From positions 55,446 through 119,445 of the forward strand of contig JAGDZO010000025.1 in NCBI GenBank assembly GCA_049115815.1: 64,000 bases of DNA, given 5' to 3'. Below are positions 7,253 to 15,051 of this stretch, piece after piece. The notes under the pieces are model-generated. The model had not been told where the DNA came from, ran no database searches, and saw only the letters and a program-made list of their open reading frames with translations. Source of the DNA: Marinoscillum sp049115815 (GTDB lineage Bacteria > Bacteroidota > Bacteroidia > Cytophagales > Cyclobacteriaceae). Position numbers and translations under genes: made by a program. Numbering within the stretch: the stretch's first letter is position 1; each line of letters opens with the position of its first letter.

Positions 7253-9835
7253 TTAGTTACCCAACAAGAGATTTTGAAGTTCTTGCAGGCCTTTTAGGTC
7301 GGTCTCACTGCCTTCTAGTTCACCTATGAGATTTGATAGCTCACTCTCTGCCTCGCTGATTTCGTGGGCTACATCGGCATAGGTGGTAGCGTACTTATCT
7401 GCCAATGCTTGCACCTGATTGGTGAAGGTTTGTAGCAGGGTATCCGGCAGCTGAAGGATGGCCGTCACCAGTGGGGTGATCCACTTGCGCTCCAGTAGCT
7501 CATAGACCTGCGCGTCGGTAAGGCCTTCAATGGTTTTTTTGGTGAGCATGTGTAGGCGGTCGGCATCTTCCTTGATCTGCTTTTTCAGGGCTTTCTCTTC
7601 GGTGATCAGGTCGTTAACTTTTAGGATCTTGGTTTCGTAGGCTTCCAAGCCGTAGATGGTGCCGTTTTTGAGTTCTGTTTTAATCAGTTTGGCTTCTTTG
7701 GCCACTTCCTTGGGCACGAAAGCATCTTTGGCTTCATTGACGGTATCGGCTTCTTTCTCCTCCTCGTGTAGGGAGTCCAAGATTTCCTCAAATTCCGTAG
7801 TGATCTCCGTCAGGCGGTTTTCCAGCATGGCAATCCCCTCGAGCTCTTCGCTGTGGTGTATCTCCTGTACCAGTGGGAATGGCATGATGTGGCCCACCCA
7901 GCCGTCTTGCACTTCCTGGTCTTTGCCATTTTTCTTTTTGGTGACCATGTTGGGGTTGACTTGTCGCGTGGCCTGAAAGCCCTCCGTTTGTATGATCTCC
8001 AAGTCTATCCTGATCATTTGCCATTGGTCATCGAGGATCTGATAGGCCGCATATTTGTCTATGAGTGTTGTAAAGGCCAAACGACGGAAGATGTCTTCAC
8101 TAAGGATATTTTCTTGACGGTTTGTTTTGATGGCCGGTATATCCTCCAGTAATTGCGCTTGGAGATATCCATGGAAGTCAGCAAAGGCGGTGGTGAATTG
8201 TGCTCCAAAATCCTGCACACTTTGGTGCTGCTGTATGGCGGAGCTTACGTCCTCCGCAGTGAGCCGAAGGTTGCCCGGGATGTTTTCAGTAAAGAGGCTT
8301 TGGCGCAAACCTGGAAAGGTTTCCCAGAATTTGATGAGCTGGTTCACTTCGTTTTCCGGAATACCTCCGTACATAGAGGCATAGATGTCCCAAGTCTCGG
8401 CTGGCTCGGAGCTGTCTACATAGCGAGGGATATTGAGGTTGTAATTATTCTCTCGAATGGTCTTCTTTTTGACAACTGCGGAATATTTCGGATTTGGTTT
8501 TCGACTAATTACCGTATCAGTAATGCGTTTGATGTCTGAGGCACGGAGGAGGTTGTTTTTACCAGCCTTGATGAAGTGCTTAGAGGCATCTACTATCAGC
8601 ACATCAGATTTTTCGCGTTTTTGACGTAGCACCATGATGATGGTGGGTATGCCGGTACCAAAAAATATGCTGCCCGGTAGGCCTATGATCGTTTCAATGT
8701 GGTTGTTCTCGATGAGATTTTCACGAATCTTACCCTCCTCGCCACCACGGAAGAGTACGCCGTGGGGTAAGACAATGGTCATAATACCACTGGGCTTTAG
8801 GTGAAAGAGGTCATGGAGCAGGAAAGCAAAGTCTGCCTTGGCTTTGGGAGCTAGACCGAACCGGGCATATCGTGCATCGGCTTCTTTGTGGGTAGGGTCC
8901 CATTTCTGCGAATAGGGAGGATTGGAAACCACGGCATCCACATAAAGTGGGTTATAGGAGTTTGTGGGGTCGTTTTCGTCGAAGTACGGCCAATCATCTT
9001 CCAGGGTATCGCCATTGCGGGTGATGATGTTGTCGGGCTTGATGCCACGCATCACCAGGTTCATACGCGTCAGGTTGTAGGTGTTTTGTTTCAGCTCCTG
9101 CGCATAGTATTTAATCTTATTGGCGTCATCCATGTGCTTGGCGACACTGTTGCCAATGTTGATCAGTAATGAACCTGAGCCACTGGTGGGGTCATAGATC
9201 TGGATCTCTTCATGGTCTTTGAGGTGATAAGCCATTATCTCCGACATGAGCACGGAAACTTCGTGAGGGGTGTAGAACTCCCCAGCTTTTTTTCCTGCAT
9301 TGGCGGCAAACATGCCTATGAGGTATTCATAGATGTATCCAAGAACGTCATAATCCTGCCGGCCATCCATGGGGATGTCTTTGATCAAATAGAGGAGTTC
9401 GCGAACTGCCTTGGTACGTGCGGCAGCAGTCTCTCCGAGCTTACTGAGACCTGTCTCGAGGGTGCTGAAAATACCTTCGAAGAGTTTTTTGTGTTTTGGA
9501 CTGATCCATCGGGCAAACGCTGATAATGCATCTGTGACGTGAGAGATGTCAAAGTCGCGCCCCATACCTATCCAGGTGGAAAAGAGGTGGTCATAGCTGA
9601 GGAAGTAGCCGAGGTTGTCACGGATGTGCATCGCAGTTTCCTGGTCTTCTTCACTAAGTGCTTTGATATTTTCAGGTGTGAAGTCTTGTTCGAGGGCAAA
9701 CTGGATTTGCTTTTCGGATAGGTATTTGTAAAAAATGAAGCCGAGGATATAATCCTTATATTCGTTAGCCTCTATTTTGGATCGCATTTGGTTGGCGGAT
9801 TCCCAAATTTTGGCGGCTAGTTTTTGTTTGTTCAT
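7253..9835 (-). CDS. hsdM: Type I restriction-modification methylase subunit M
   Basis: This 860-residue N6-adenine methylase opens with the HsdM N-terminal helical domain (AKIWESANQMRSKIEANEYK). S-adenosylmethionine motif I is DPTSGSGSLL (about 215-224) and the catalytic motif IV is NPPY (305-308). GEFYTPHEV at about 185 is typical of type I M subunits. The protein is clearly longer than the roughly 500 residues of classical HsdM. The extra C-terminal part (about 480-860) is acidic and probably coiled-coil, as in a known long subgroup of the family. It protects host DNA and forms the core of the HsdR2M2S complex. No strong promoter is visible in the 66-base gap upstream, so it may be read through from the 306-aa/183-aa pair. 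Confidence 0.94.
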   Translation of the reverse strand: MNKQKLAAKIWESANQMRSKIEANEYKDYILGFIFYKYLSEKQIQFALEQDFTPENIKALSEEDQETAMHIRDNLGYFLSYDHLFSTWIGMGRDFDISHVTDALSAFARWISPKHKKLFEGIFSTLETGLSKLGETAAARTKAVRELLYLIKDIPMDGRQDYDVLGYIYEYLIGMFAANAGKKAGEFYTPHEVSVLMSEIMAYHLKDHEEIQIYDPTSGSGSLLINIGNSVAKHMDDANKIKYYAQELKQNTYNLTRMNLVMRGIKPDNIITRNGDTLEDDWPYFDENDPTNSYNPLYVDAVVSNPPYSQKWDPTHKEADARYARFGLAPKAKADFAFLLHDLFHLKPSGIMTIVLPHGVLFRGGEEGKIRENLIENNHIETIIGLPGSIFFGTGIPTIIMVLRQKREKSDVLIVDASKHFIKAGKNNLLRASDIKRITDTVISRKPNPKYSAVVKKKTIRENNYNLNIPRYVDSSEPAETWDIYASMYGGIPENEVNQLIKFWETFPGLRQSLFTENIPGNLRLTAEDVSSAIQQHQSVQDFGAQFTTAFADFHGYLQAQLLEDIPAIKTNRQENILSEDIFRRLAFTTLIDKYAAYQILDDQWQMIRIDLEIIQTEGFQATRQVNPNMVTKKKNGKDQEVQDGWVGHIMPFPLVQEIHHSEELEGIAMLENRLTEITTEFEEILDSLHEEEKEADTVNEAKDAFVPKEVAKEAKLIKTELKNGTIYGLEAYETKILKVNDLITEEKALKKQIKEDADRLHMLTKKTIEGLTDAQVYELLERKWITPLVTAILQLPDTLLQTFTNQVQALADKYATTYADVAHEISEAESELSNLIGELEGSETDLKGLQELQNLLLGN

Positions 9836-9901
9836 GGTCTACTACTTAGGTATAATTGATTATCGGATGAGGAAAGGTGTGAAAATAAGAAAAGTGAGAG
9901 A

Positions 9902-10453
9902 CTACCACTTACCTCCACCAATCTGAAGTTTAATCACCATATAAAGTATAATCAGACATCTCAATACTGTTATGCACATCAGGGACACCAAGAACACCAG
10001 AATGTAGTTATACCAAGCCCCTAGATGCAAGGGAATAAAAAACTTCAAAAGAATGGATGCAATAAAAATAAATAGCAGCTCAAAGGATGCGCCATAAAAA
10101 ACCTTCACAGTTTTATCGTAATGTCTGGAATTAAAAAAATGAAAAGAAACCCCTTTATTCAATTCTCTTTTAACCTGTTTTTCATCATAAGTTTTTGTGT
10201 TTTCCTTAAACGTAATAATGATAGTTAGTGCGGCGAGAACAAAACCTACTAAAGAGATAGAATTACTAATAAGATCCGTATTTACAGACGCAACAATTGA
10301 TTTATCAACTTTCAAATCAATTGTCTGATCTATAAAGTAGAGTATAACACTAAATAAAATTACAATAATTACATCGCTTATTACCGGGATTTCCAAATAG
10401 ATATCAAAAAGTCGAACTACACACTTTTTAACCGAACTTCCTTTCGTATTCAT
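9902..10453 (-). CDS. Four-helix membrane protein of unknown function, probable effector of a two-gene module
   Basis: I do not recognise this 183-residue protein. It has four hydrophobic segments: about 24-44, 61-82 (SLVGFVLAALTIIITFK), 118-139 and 147-171. A charged loop (ENTKTYDEKQVKRELNKG) lies between helices 2 and 3. There is no signal peptide, so it should sit in the inner membrane. The start overlaps the end of the 306-aa gene by 26 bases, which is strong evidence of translational coupling. Small multi-helix membrane proteins paired with a soluble sensor are a recurrent design for anti-phage effectors (Kiwa KwaA is one example of the design, not a claimed homologue). The location just ahead of hsdM supports a defence role by inference only. 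Confidence 0.75.
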   Translation of the reverse strand: MNTKGSSVKKCVVRLFDIYLEIPVISDVIIVILFSVILYFIDQTIDLKVDKSIVASVNTDLISNSISLVGFVLAALTIIITFKENTKTYDEKQVKRELNKGVSFHFFNSRHYDKTVKVFYGASFELLFIFIASILLKFFIPLHLGAWYNYILVFLVSLMCITVLRCLIILYMVIKLQIGGGKW

Positions 10454-11348
10454 GTCGCATTTTTTTCAGTATGTCTAAACTTACTACGGTTCTTGATTGG
10501 GTCCTTTTTTGGACGGTAATCTCACTATATTCTTTGTCAAGTAATAGATCAAACAATTCGATTTGAGAGTTTTTGGCAGAATCTTCTGCTCTCACCTGAA
10601 ACTTATCCCACGCTCCTAATGCGTTGGGGTTTTTCGAGAAGATTTTGATAAAATCGTTGATTACCGTGTTTATCTTAGATGTCCTATTTTTCGTCTTGTA
10701 ATCCAATTTAAATGTCATCTCGATTTGATCTGACCCGGACAATTGCTGCGCACTCAAAAGTGCAGAACCGAGTCCTTGGTTTTGGTCAATAACTTCCTGG
10801 ATGTTGCTCTCATGAACCCTGACTGACATTGAAGAACATCTTTCCATTCTATTCACAATTTGCTCCAATCTGTTTTGAACAATGAGTTCGTACGATAGTC
10901 CAGAAATCAGTTTGTAGCCCAGCCCTATTCGTCTTATGTACTCTTGGAAATGACCAAATCTTGGTCCAAAATGATTGTACTCCATACAAATCTGACTGGA
11001 TGACTCTGAACTATGATCCACTAAAAAATGGGTTGTTTCCACCAACCCCTCTTGTTCATTGGCTTCAAGGTCTTTGATTTGATCATTCGTCATATCTATT
11101 AATTGCGGGAAAATATCATTTCTTACACGAAGTAACTTGCCAACAATGTAGTTCGTTGATTTTCCAAATTTCACATCATGCATCAGAATCGTTCCATACG
11201 GGTCTTTAAAAATTCTCTCTTTTGCGATGTTTTCATTTAGAGAAATGATTTTTTTGAATACTTCCTTATATCCAAGGGCATTCTTCGAGCTTGGTTTGTA
11301 CTTGATGTTGTAGTAATGCAGCTTTCGTTTAGTCGTTAGATTAGGCAT
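10428..11348 (-). CDS. Uncharacterised 306-aa protein, probable sensor partner of the four-helix membrane protein
   Basis: This soluble protein has no signal peptide or membrane helix. It opens KRKLHYYNIKYKPSSKNALG and continues with alternating strands and helices to about 130 (IICMEYNHFGPRFGHFQEY-like region). The second half has a helical stretch (QQLSGSDQIEMTFKLDYK) and a charged C-terminus. The opening resembles uncharacterised families annotated only as domains of unknown function near defence genes, but I cannot name one with confidence and see no catalytic motif. It is the first gene of the run that continues through the membrane protein and hsdM-hsdS-hsdR-putAbiC on the same strand. 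The overlap with its partner suggests equimolar production. Its role is unknown. Confidence 0.72.
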   Translation of the reverse strand: MPNLTTKRKLHYYNIKYKPSSKNALGYKEVFKKIISLNENIAKERIFKDPYGTILMHDVKFGKSTNYIVGKLLRVRNDIFPQLIDMTNDQIKDLEANEQEGLVETTHFLVDHSSESSSQICMEYNHFGPRFGHFQEYIRRIGLGYKLISGLSYELIVQNRLEQIVNRMERCSSMSVRVHESNIQEVIDQNQGLGSALLSAQQLSGSDQIEMTFKLDYKTKNRTSKINTVINDFIKIFSKNPNALGAWDKFQVRAEDSAKNSQIELFDLLLDKEYSEITVQKRTQSRTVVSLDILKKMRHEYERKFG

Positions 11349-11453
11349 GAATTAACAAATTAAGAGTAAGTAAAAGGAAGTATTTTTTAGAACACTGCAT
11401 AGCGGATAAAATTACTATCCTACAAATTTGTTTAGTGCCCATTTGAAGTGATG

Positions 11454-12314
11454 TCATAATATTTTGGCAAATGTGGAGATGTCAAAGCCAATACCGAAAC
11501 CGTAGTATGGCTCCTGATGATAGTTCCAGTCCTTAACATTGCTTGTAATAGCAAAATCGATCCCATAAAATGCCAATATCTGGAACCCCTTAAAGTTCAC
11601 CCCTAGTCCAGGCAACAAACTCACAGCCACTCCATCTTGAGATTTATCATAAACGGTTGAAGAAAGACTTGTGGATAAACTATCCAAGGTGATCTTTGAA
11701 AAGCCTAGCCCCAAACCGGCTGATAGTCCGTATACGCTCTTTTTAGCCTGAATTCTTCTGTTTTTAAAGAATTCCATGTTGATGTTGTAAGATATAGATG
11801 CCCCAATTTTCAGGTCATTTGAAACCGCTCTACCGATTGTGTCATTTAGGGCGGGTCGAACTGTAAGCGGAATAGTGATTGCCCCAAGTTTAACATTGGA
11901 CCTAATTAGTTTCACGTACCCATTTTCTGGCACCTTGATATAACCCTTGCCTTCATAGAAAGTAGCAGCAGAGTTTTTTAAGGAATAGGTGTTGAAGTAG
12001 AGTTTGTCTGATTTTTCATTTTCATGCTTGACTTCAGAAATTCGAATGCTAAACTTCGGCACCACTGCAGTATCCTTCTTGATAGAATAAACTGAGTCCT
12101 TTGAAAGACTATACTGATAAGTAATTGATCCTTTAATGCCAGTGATGCTCCACCCTGAATCTAGCTTGACTTGCTCACTGACCTTCTCGGAAAGGGTGAT
12201 TTCTTGGTTTTTTGGTAAATGCCATTTATCCATAAACACACCATCAAAGCCTTGAGAATGGAGACTTATTGTAGAAGTCAGAATAATCGAGAATAGCAGA
12301 AATTTAGGAAACAT
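11454..12314 (-). CDS. Secreted outer-membrane beta-barrel-like protein
   Basis: The longest frame starts at 12356, but the ATG at 12314 is preferred because it begins directly with a signal peptide (FPKFLLFSIILTSTISLHSQ). The remaining 270 or so residues are rich in alternating hydrophobic and polar strands. The final third (SVYGLSAGLGLGFSKITL, LLPGLGVNFKGFQILAFYG, YGFGIGFDIS) looks like a small outer-membrane beta-barrel. The protein does not match a named family that I recognise. It stands alone: the gap to the defence operon is about 105 bases and the gap to the ATPase gene about 200. It may be a host gene flanking the mobile-element remnant. Confidence 0.6.
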   Translation of the reverse strand: MFPKFLLFSIILTSTISLHSQGFDGVFMDKWHLPKNQEITLSEKVSEQVKLDSGWSITGIKGSITYQYSLSKDSVYSIKKDTAVVPKFSIRISEVKHENEKSDKLYFNTYSLKNSAATFYEGKGYIKVPENGYVKLIRSNVKLGAITIPLTVRPALNDTIGRAVSNDLKIGASISYNINMEFFKNRRIQAKKSVYGLSAGLGLGFSKITLDSLSTSLSSTVYDKSQDGVAVSLLPGLGVNFKGFQILAFYGIDFAITSNVKDWNYHQEPYYGFGIGFDISTFAKIL

Positions 12315-12521
12315 GTTTGAAATATGATTGGTGTGAAAGATTAATGATATGATCAAACGGTGAATTGAATAAACCGCTAATTATACTTTATGCGATGAAT
12401 ATATTACATATACTAGTTAGGACTTCCTATAATTTAGATTAATATGGTAGAAAATGTGATTTAATTGACTAAATCCAAGTAAATAGCTATTAAGTACTAT
12501 TGCAAGTACCGAATCAATGAG

Positions 12522-13160
12522 TTATTTTCTTTTATCACAAATACTCCCAAATGAAATCAAGTTGCATTGCTCTCTTAACCTAGAACGCACTCGGCTCCCG
12601 TATACCTTTTCGATTTCTGTGCTATTTGAATTGGTTGTGATATGCGTAAGCATGCCGTGACTCACGAACAAATCATATCTGGAGAGGAGGATCTCTGCCA
12701 TGACATTGCAATCTGTACCGTAATGCTTCATGATGGTTTCGGCTCCTAGATCGTCAAAGCAGTATATCTTGGGTTGCCATTCTTGATTGCCAGTGGTGAA
12801 GGATTGTTCGCTATACTTCTGGATGATCCGGAAGCCTTCTTGGTTGAAGTCAAAAGCTATTTTCCTGCATGGTACCATGATGTGATGGGTGTGTGCTGCG
12901 GAGATGTAGCGCATGAGGTTCATCAATGAGGTCTTTCCGCAACCGATGGGTCCGGTGAGGAGGATGCCTTTTCTGAATGAGATGCCTAGCTTGTCTGCGT
13001 TCTCCTGGTCACGGAGGAAGTAAACAAGGAGTTTGAAGATTACTTCATGATCTTCATCAGAGATTCGGAAGTGATCGCCGTATAGGCGTTTTCCTGAGTG
13101 CTCTAGGATGGAGAGGCATTCGGGGAAGGGAAAGGTGTTGGATATAAACGTTTTAGTCAT
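12522..13160 (-). CDS. P-loop ATPase of the DnaC/IstB type (mobile-element associated)
   Basis: This 212-residue protein has Walker A GPIGCGKTS (70-78), Walker B IYCFDDLG (about 131-138) and a sensor-like ITTNSNS segment (about 174-180). KVYGSRVRSRLREQCNLI is the typical C-terminal arginine-finger block of DnaC/IstB-type helicase loaders. In Bacteroidota such ATPases often sit beside the replication-initiator-like and excisionase-like genes found just upstream here. They are thought to help element replication or transposition. It is read in the same direction as those genes but is separated from them by a hairpin-rich stretch. The ATPase family is clear; the element it serves is inferred. 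Confidence 0.8.
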   Translation of the reverse strand: MTKTFISNTFPFPECLSILEHSGKRLYGDHFRISDEDHEVIFKLLVYFLRDQENADKLGISFRKGILLTGPIGCGKTSLMNLMRYISAAHTHHIMVPCRKIAFDFNQEGFRIIQKYSEQSFTTGNQEWQPKIYCFDDLGAETIMKHYGTDCNVMAEILLSRYDLFVSHGMLTHITTNSNSTEIEKVYGSRVRSRLREQCNLISFGSICDKRK

Positions 13161-13168
13161 ATCACAAG

Positions 13169-13399
13169 CTATTCTCCACTCAGGCCGTGGAGGCCCATAC
13201 TTTCTGTCTTAACACAGAAAGTATGCAAAGAAGTCAAGCCTTTAAATCCTGAACTAAAAATTTGGTTCATGAGTGCACGCAAAAGCAAACTCGCACCGAT
13301 TGCATCGGTACTCAAACATGCTTTTGCACTTTGATTAAGCATCAACCAAATTTTCTTACGCTCATTATTTAAGGCCATTTTTTCTTTAAGAAGGTTCAA
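13169..13399 (-). CDS. Doubtful 76-codon ORF across a structured repeat
   Basis: The frame is open for 76 codons but no family is recognisable. Two large inverted repeats (13196-13225 and 13257-13354) lie inside it, so much of its sequence is dictated by DNA structure. The peptide is rich in Leu, Ser and Lys without a clear domain. I think it more likely a chance frame across a repeat element than a real gene. It is listed because it is in line with its neighbours and has a start codon close to the end of the preceding gap. Confidence 0.2.
   Translation of the reverse strand: MNLLKEKMALNNERKKIWLMLNQSAKACLSTDAIGASLLLRALMNQIFSSGFKGLTSLHTFCVKTESMGLHGLSGE
13196..13225. repeat. Perfect 12-bp inverted repeat
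   Basis: CATACTTTCTGT (13196-13207) and ACAGAAAGTATG (13214-13225) are exact reverse complements around a six-base loop. There is no T run on either side, so it is not an ordinary terminator. It lies about 35 bases upstream of the ATPase start codon on the minus strand, where it could act on the mRNA leader or mark the edge of a repeat element. Confidence 0.7.
13257..13354. repeat. 98-bp imperfect palindrome (long hairpin)
   Basis: Three nested arms pair. AAAATTTGGTT (13257-13267) pairs with AACCAAATTTT (13344-13354). GCAAAAGC (13279-13286) pairs with GCTTTTGC (13320-13327). ACCGAT (13295-13300) pairs with ATCGGT (13304-13309) at the tip. The whole stretch can fold into one interrupted hairpin. 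It could be an interspersed repeat, a folded recombination site or a structured RNA. There is no transposase next to it. Confidence 0.65.
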
Positions 13400-13515
13400 G
13401 GTGCATTTCGAAAGTCAATTTTTCTTAACGCCAATTTATCAAGTCCATTATATATTTTTGATGACGGTTCCACCCCGCTTTGATTGGCTTCTGGGCAAGC
13501 ATCTTGCTAACTCAT

Positions 13516-14001
13516 TCATAGAGGTTCATTGAAATTTTTATTGGCATTTGTGTTTATATGTTTTAAATGTTTATTACTGTTTATTGAAGGGCTCAATGCT
13601 TGCACACTACTTGTATCATTTTTGGGACGAGTGTTGCTCAATGCTTGTTCATCACTAGTACTTCCAGTAGTATCGAAATTGTACATGTTGATGAGGCTCC
13701 CTTTTAGTGGGTTGTGTGAGGGTAAATACTTGAGGTAGCCGAATTGGTCGAGCTCGTTTAAGCACTTGTGGTAAGTATTCCTAGAACCTATTTTACTGAT
13801 CTTCATTACTTCTTCCCTATTGATGGATATTGGGTTTTCAAAGCGATTGAGGTTCCATAGTGTGAATAGAGAAATGTACAGGCTGACATGTGTTGCATGT
13901 AGTCTGTTGTCTTCTGTGATTTTGATCATTACTGATATGTAGTGTTTTATAAAATTCACACCCCCCTTGGTCCCCCCTGAAGGGGGGATATTCGGTTCCA
14001 T
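13516..14001 (-). CDS. Replication-initiator-like winged-helix protein of a mobile element
   Basis: This frame encodes up to 161 residues. The core FIKHYISVMIKITEDNRLHATHVSLYISLFTLWN and the HTH-like INREEVMKISKIGSRNTYHKCLNEL (about 83-107) match a class of DnaD/RepA-like N-terminal domains common in Bacteroidota integrative elements. The C-terminal 45 residues are Ser/Asn-rich and disordered. The first 14 codons are read from a C/G-rich palindrome (TCCCCCCT-GA-AGGGGGGA, 13971-13988) typical of an intergenic repeat, so the true start may be the GTG at 13959. It lies six bases downstream of the excisionase-like gene and probably shares its transcript. The exact function is unproven. Confidence 0.65.
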   Translation of the reverse strand: MEPNIPPSGGTKGGVNFIKHYISVMIKITEDNRLHATHVSLYISLFTLWNLNRFENPISINREEVMKISKIGSRNTYHKCLNELDQFGYLKYLPSHNPLKGSLINMYNFDTTGSTSDEQALSNTRPKNDTSSVQALSPSINSNKHLKHINTNANKNFNEPL

Positions 14002-14007
14002 TTTCAG

Positions 14008-14289
14008 TTATTGTAATTTGTTGTCAATGCGGTTTTCTGTGAGCATATTCTGGATATCCATCGCATCATAGTAGATCACCCCTCCTATTTTGGTGAATGG
14101 AAGTGTGCCGTTTACTCGCATGTTTTGGAGTGTGCCTGGCGAAATGCTTAGGAGTTTGCGTACTTCCATTGACTTGAGCCATTTTTTAGTTGTGACTCCT
14201 GCTTGATCTTTGAGTATCTCCTTGATTTCACTGAGTAGCTCATTCTTGAATTGCTGTAAATCTTCTGTGGTAATAATTGTTGCTGCCAT
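14008..14289 (-). CDS. Excisionase-like helix-turn-helix protein
   Basis: This 93-residue protein has an N-terminal helix (QFKNELLSEIKEILKD) and then a MerR/HTH_17-type DNA-binding domain: KWLKSMEVRKLLSISPGTLQNMRVNGTLPFTKIGGVIYYDAMDIQNML. The pattern of two helices, the TLQNMR recognition helix and a wing with the aromatic-rich IYYDAMDI is typical of excisionase-family proteins on Bacteroidota mobile elements. It is followed at once by the replication-initiator-like gene, an arrangement often seen in such elements. No integrase is present in the window, so the element appears to have lost its recombinase or keeps it elsewhere. Confidence 0.78.
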   Translation of the reverse strand: MAATIITTEDLQQFKNELLSEIKEILKDQAGVTTKKWLKSMEVRKLLSISPGTLQNMRVNGTLPFTKIGGVIYYDAMDIQNMLTENRIDNKLQ

Positions 14290-14348
14290 ATTTTTTGAAT
14301 TGATTTAGTTTGATGGCAAAGCAGGTAAAAATGGAAATAAAAAAACAG

Positions 14349-14555
14349 TCACAGGGGTTGCATGACCCTTTGTAGAACTCTGATAATCAATAGATAACGA
14401 TTTGAAAATAGTTTGTACTTAGAATTAGCTAATTGAAAAATAGATGTGATGATTTCAAAACAGTTGATTTCTTCTAAAAGCGATGGCTTTAGCTCAAAAT
14501 GCTCATAAATCGCTCGTTTAAGAAGGAACCATCCATCAGGTGACGGATTCTCCAA
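14349..14555 (-). CDS. Hypothetical 68-aa protein, weak support
   Basis: I do not recognise this protein. It opens MENPSPDGWFLLKRAIYEHF and ends with a hydrophobic-basic stretch (YKLFSNRYLLIIRVLQRVM). It lies about 60 bases upstream of the excisionase-like gene on the same strand. Its composition is plausible for a small element protein, but there is no domain, no partner and no coupling to support it. Confidence 0.28.
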   Translation of the reverse strand: MENPSPDGWFLLKRAIYEHFELKPSLLEEINCFEIITSIFQLANSKYKLFSNRYLLIIRVLQRVMQPL

Positions 14556-14599
14556 GTAAGTTTTTAATTTAGTAGGTAAATAAAGCGAAATGAAAAAAC

Positions 14600-14619
14600 C
14601 TAGTTCTCGTTAGAACTAG
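14600..14619. repeat. Perfect 8-bp palindrome CTAGTTCT/AGAACTAG
   Basis: CTAGTTCT (14600-14607) and AGAACTAG (14612-14619) are exact reverse complements around the loop CGTT. There is no T run. It lies upstream of the 68-aa ORF and the excisionase-like gene on the minus strand, and may be a regulator site or part of the structured region to its right. Confidence 0.5.
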
Positions 14620-14675
14620 AACAAGACATATTGAATAAAATTATATAGCGAGAAGCTATTTCTGAGTACTAGAAA

Positions 14676-14765
14676 ACTGGCACTTTTCAAACCACACTTG
14701 AGAAATAGACTGACCGCTCACGCTACGCGTGGGCTCAGTTTATTGTGTGTGGTGGGTATGCCAGT
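14676..14765. other. 90-base nested stem-loop region (candidate structured RNA, oriT or recombination site)
   Basis: Concentric arms pair: ACTGGCA (14676-14682) with TGCCAGT (14759-14765), ACCACAC (14691-14697) with GTGTGGT (14747-14753), CTGA (14710-14713) with TCAG (14735-14738), and CACGC (14719-14723) with GCGTG (14727-14731). GCCAGTA recurs just downstream at 14761 and again near 14776. It lies between the divergent excisionase-like and HhH genes, where an element's transfer origin or control region is often found. Function is unknown. Confidence 0.5.
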
Positions 14766-14835
14766 ACCTCTAGTGCCAGTAGATTGATGTCCCACGCTAC
14801 TTTTTTTGTGGCTGTGGTGAAATGACAATTAGACT

Positions 14836-15051
14836 ATGGATACCACAGACAAGCTCCTTCATGAACCGATATCTTCTCTAAACATGAGTAGTGAGTTTCA
14901 GGCCATGGCCAAAGCCAATGACTTCAATACGCTCTATGAGATGATGGAATTCAAAATTGAGGAGCTGCAGAAAATAAAAGGATTCAATTACCGTATGGTT
15001 GCCGAATATGTTACTTATTTTGAGAAGAATGGACTGGATCTCGCAGATTAG
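14836..15051 (+). CDS. Helix-hairpin-helix mini-protein resembling the RNA polymerase alpha C-terminal domain
   Basis: This 71-residue protein begins LLHEPISSLNMSSEFQAMAK and continues with FNTLYEMMEFKIEELQKIKGFNYRMVAEYV. It follows the alphaCTD pattern, in which a helix is followed by an HhH motif (LQKIKGFN) that touches DNA. Stand-alone copies of this domain occur on Bacteroidota integrative elements, where they may modulate element transcription. It is the only plus-strand gene of the module. Its TAG stop (15049-15051) overlaps the TAA stop of the convergent RteC-like gene (15048-15050), so no terminator can separate them. Confidence 0.72.
   Translation: MDTTDKLLHEPISSLNMSSEFQAMAKANDFNTLYEMMEFKIEELQKIKGFNYRMVAEYVTYFEKNGLDLAD

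Noticed and set aside
9902..11348. Calling the 306-aa/183-aa pair a Kiwa system
   Set aside because: Kiwa also pairs a small four-helix membrane protein with a soluble protein of about 310 residues, but I cannot see KwaB features and the gene order is reversed. Similarity of design is not homology.
12357..12521. Gene or RNA in the gap between the outer-membrane protein and the ATPase
   Set aside because: No frame, no convincing hairpin with a T run and no tRNA-like fold; the stretch is A/T-rich and featureless.
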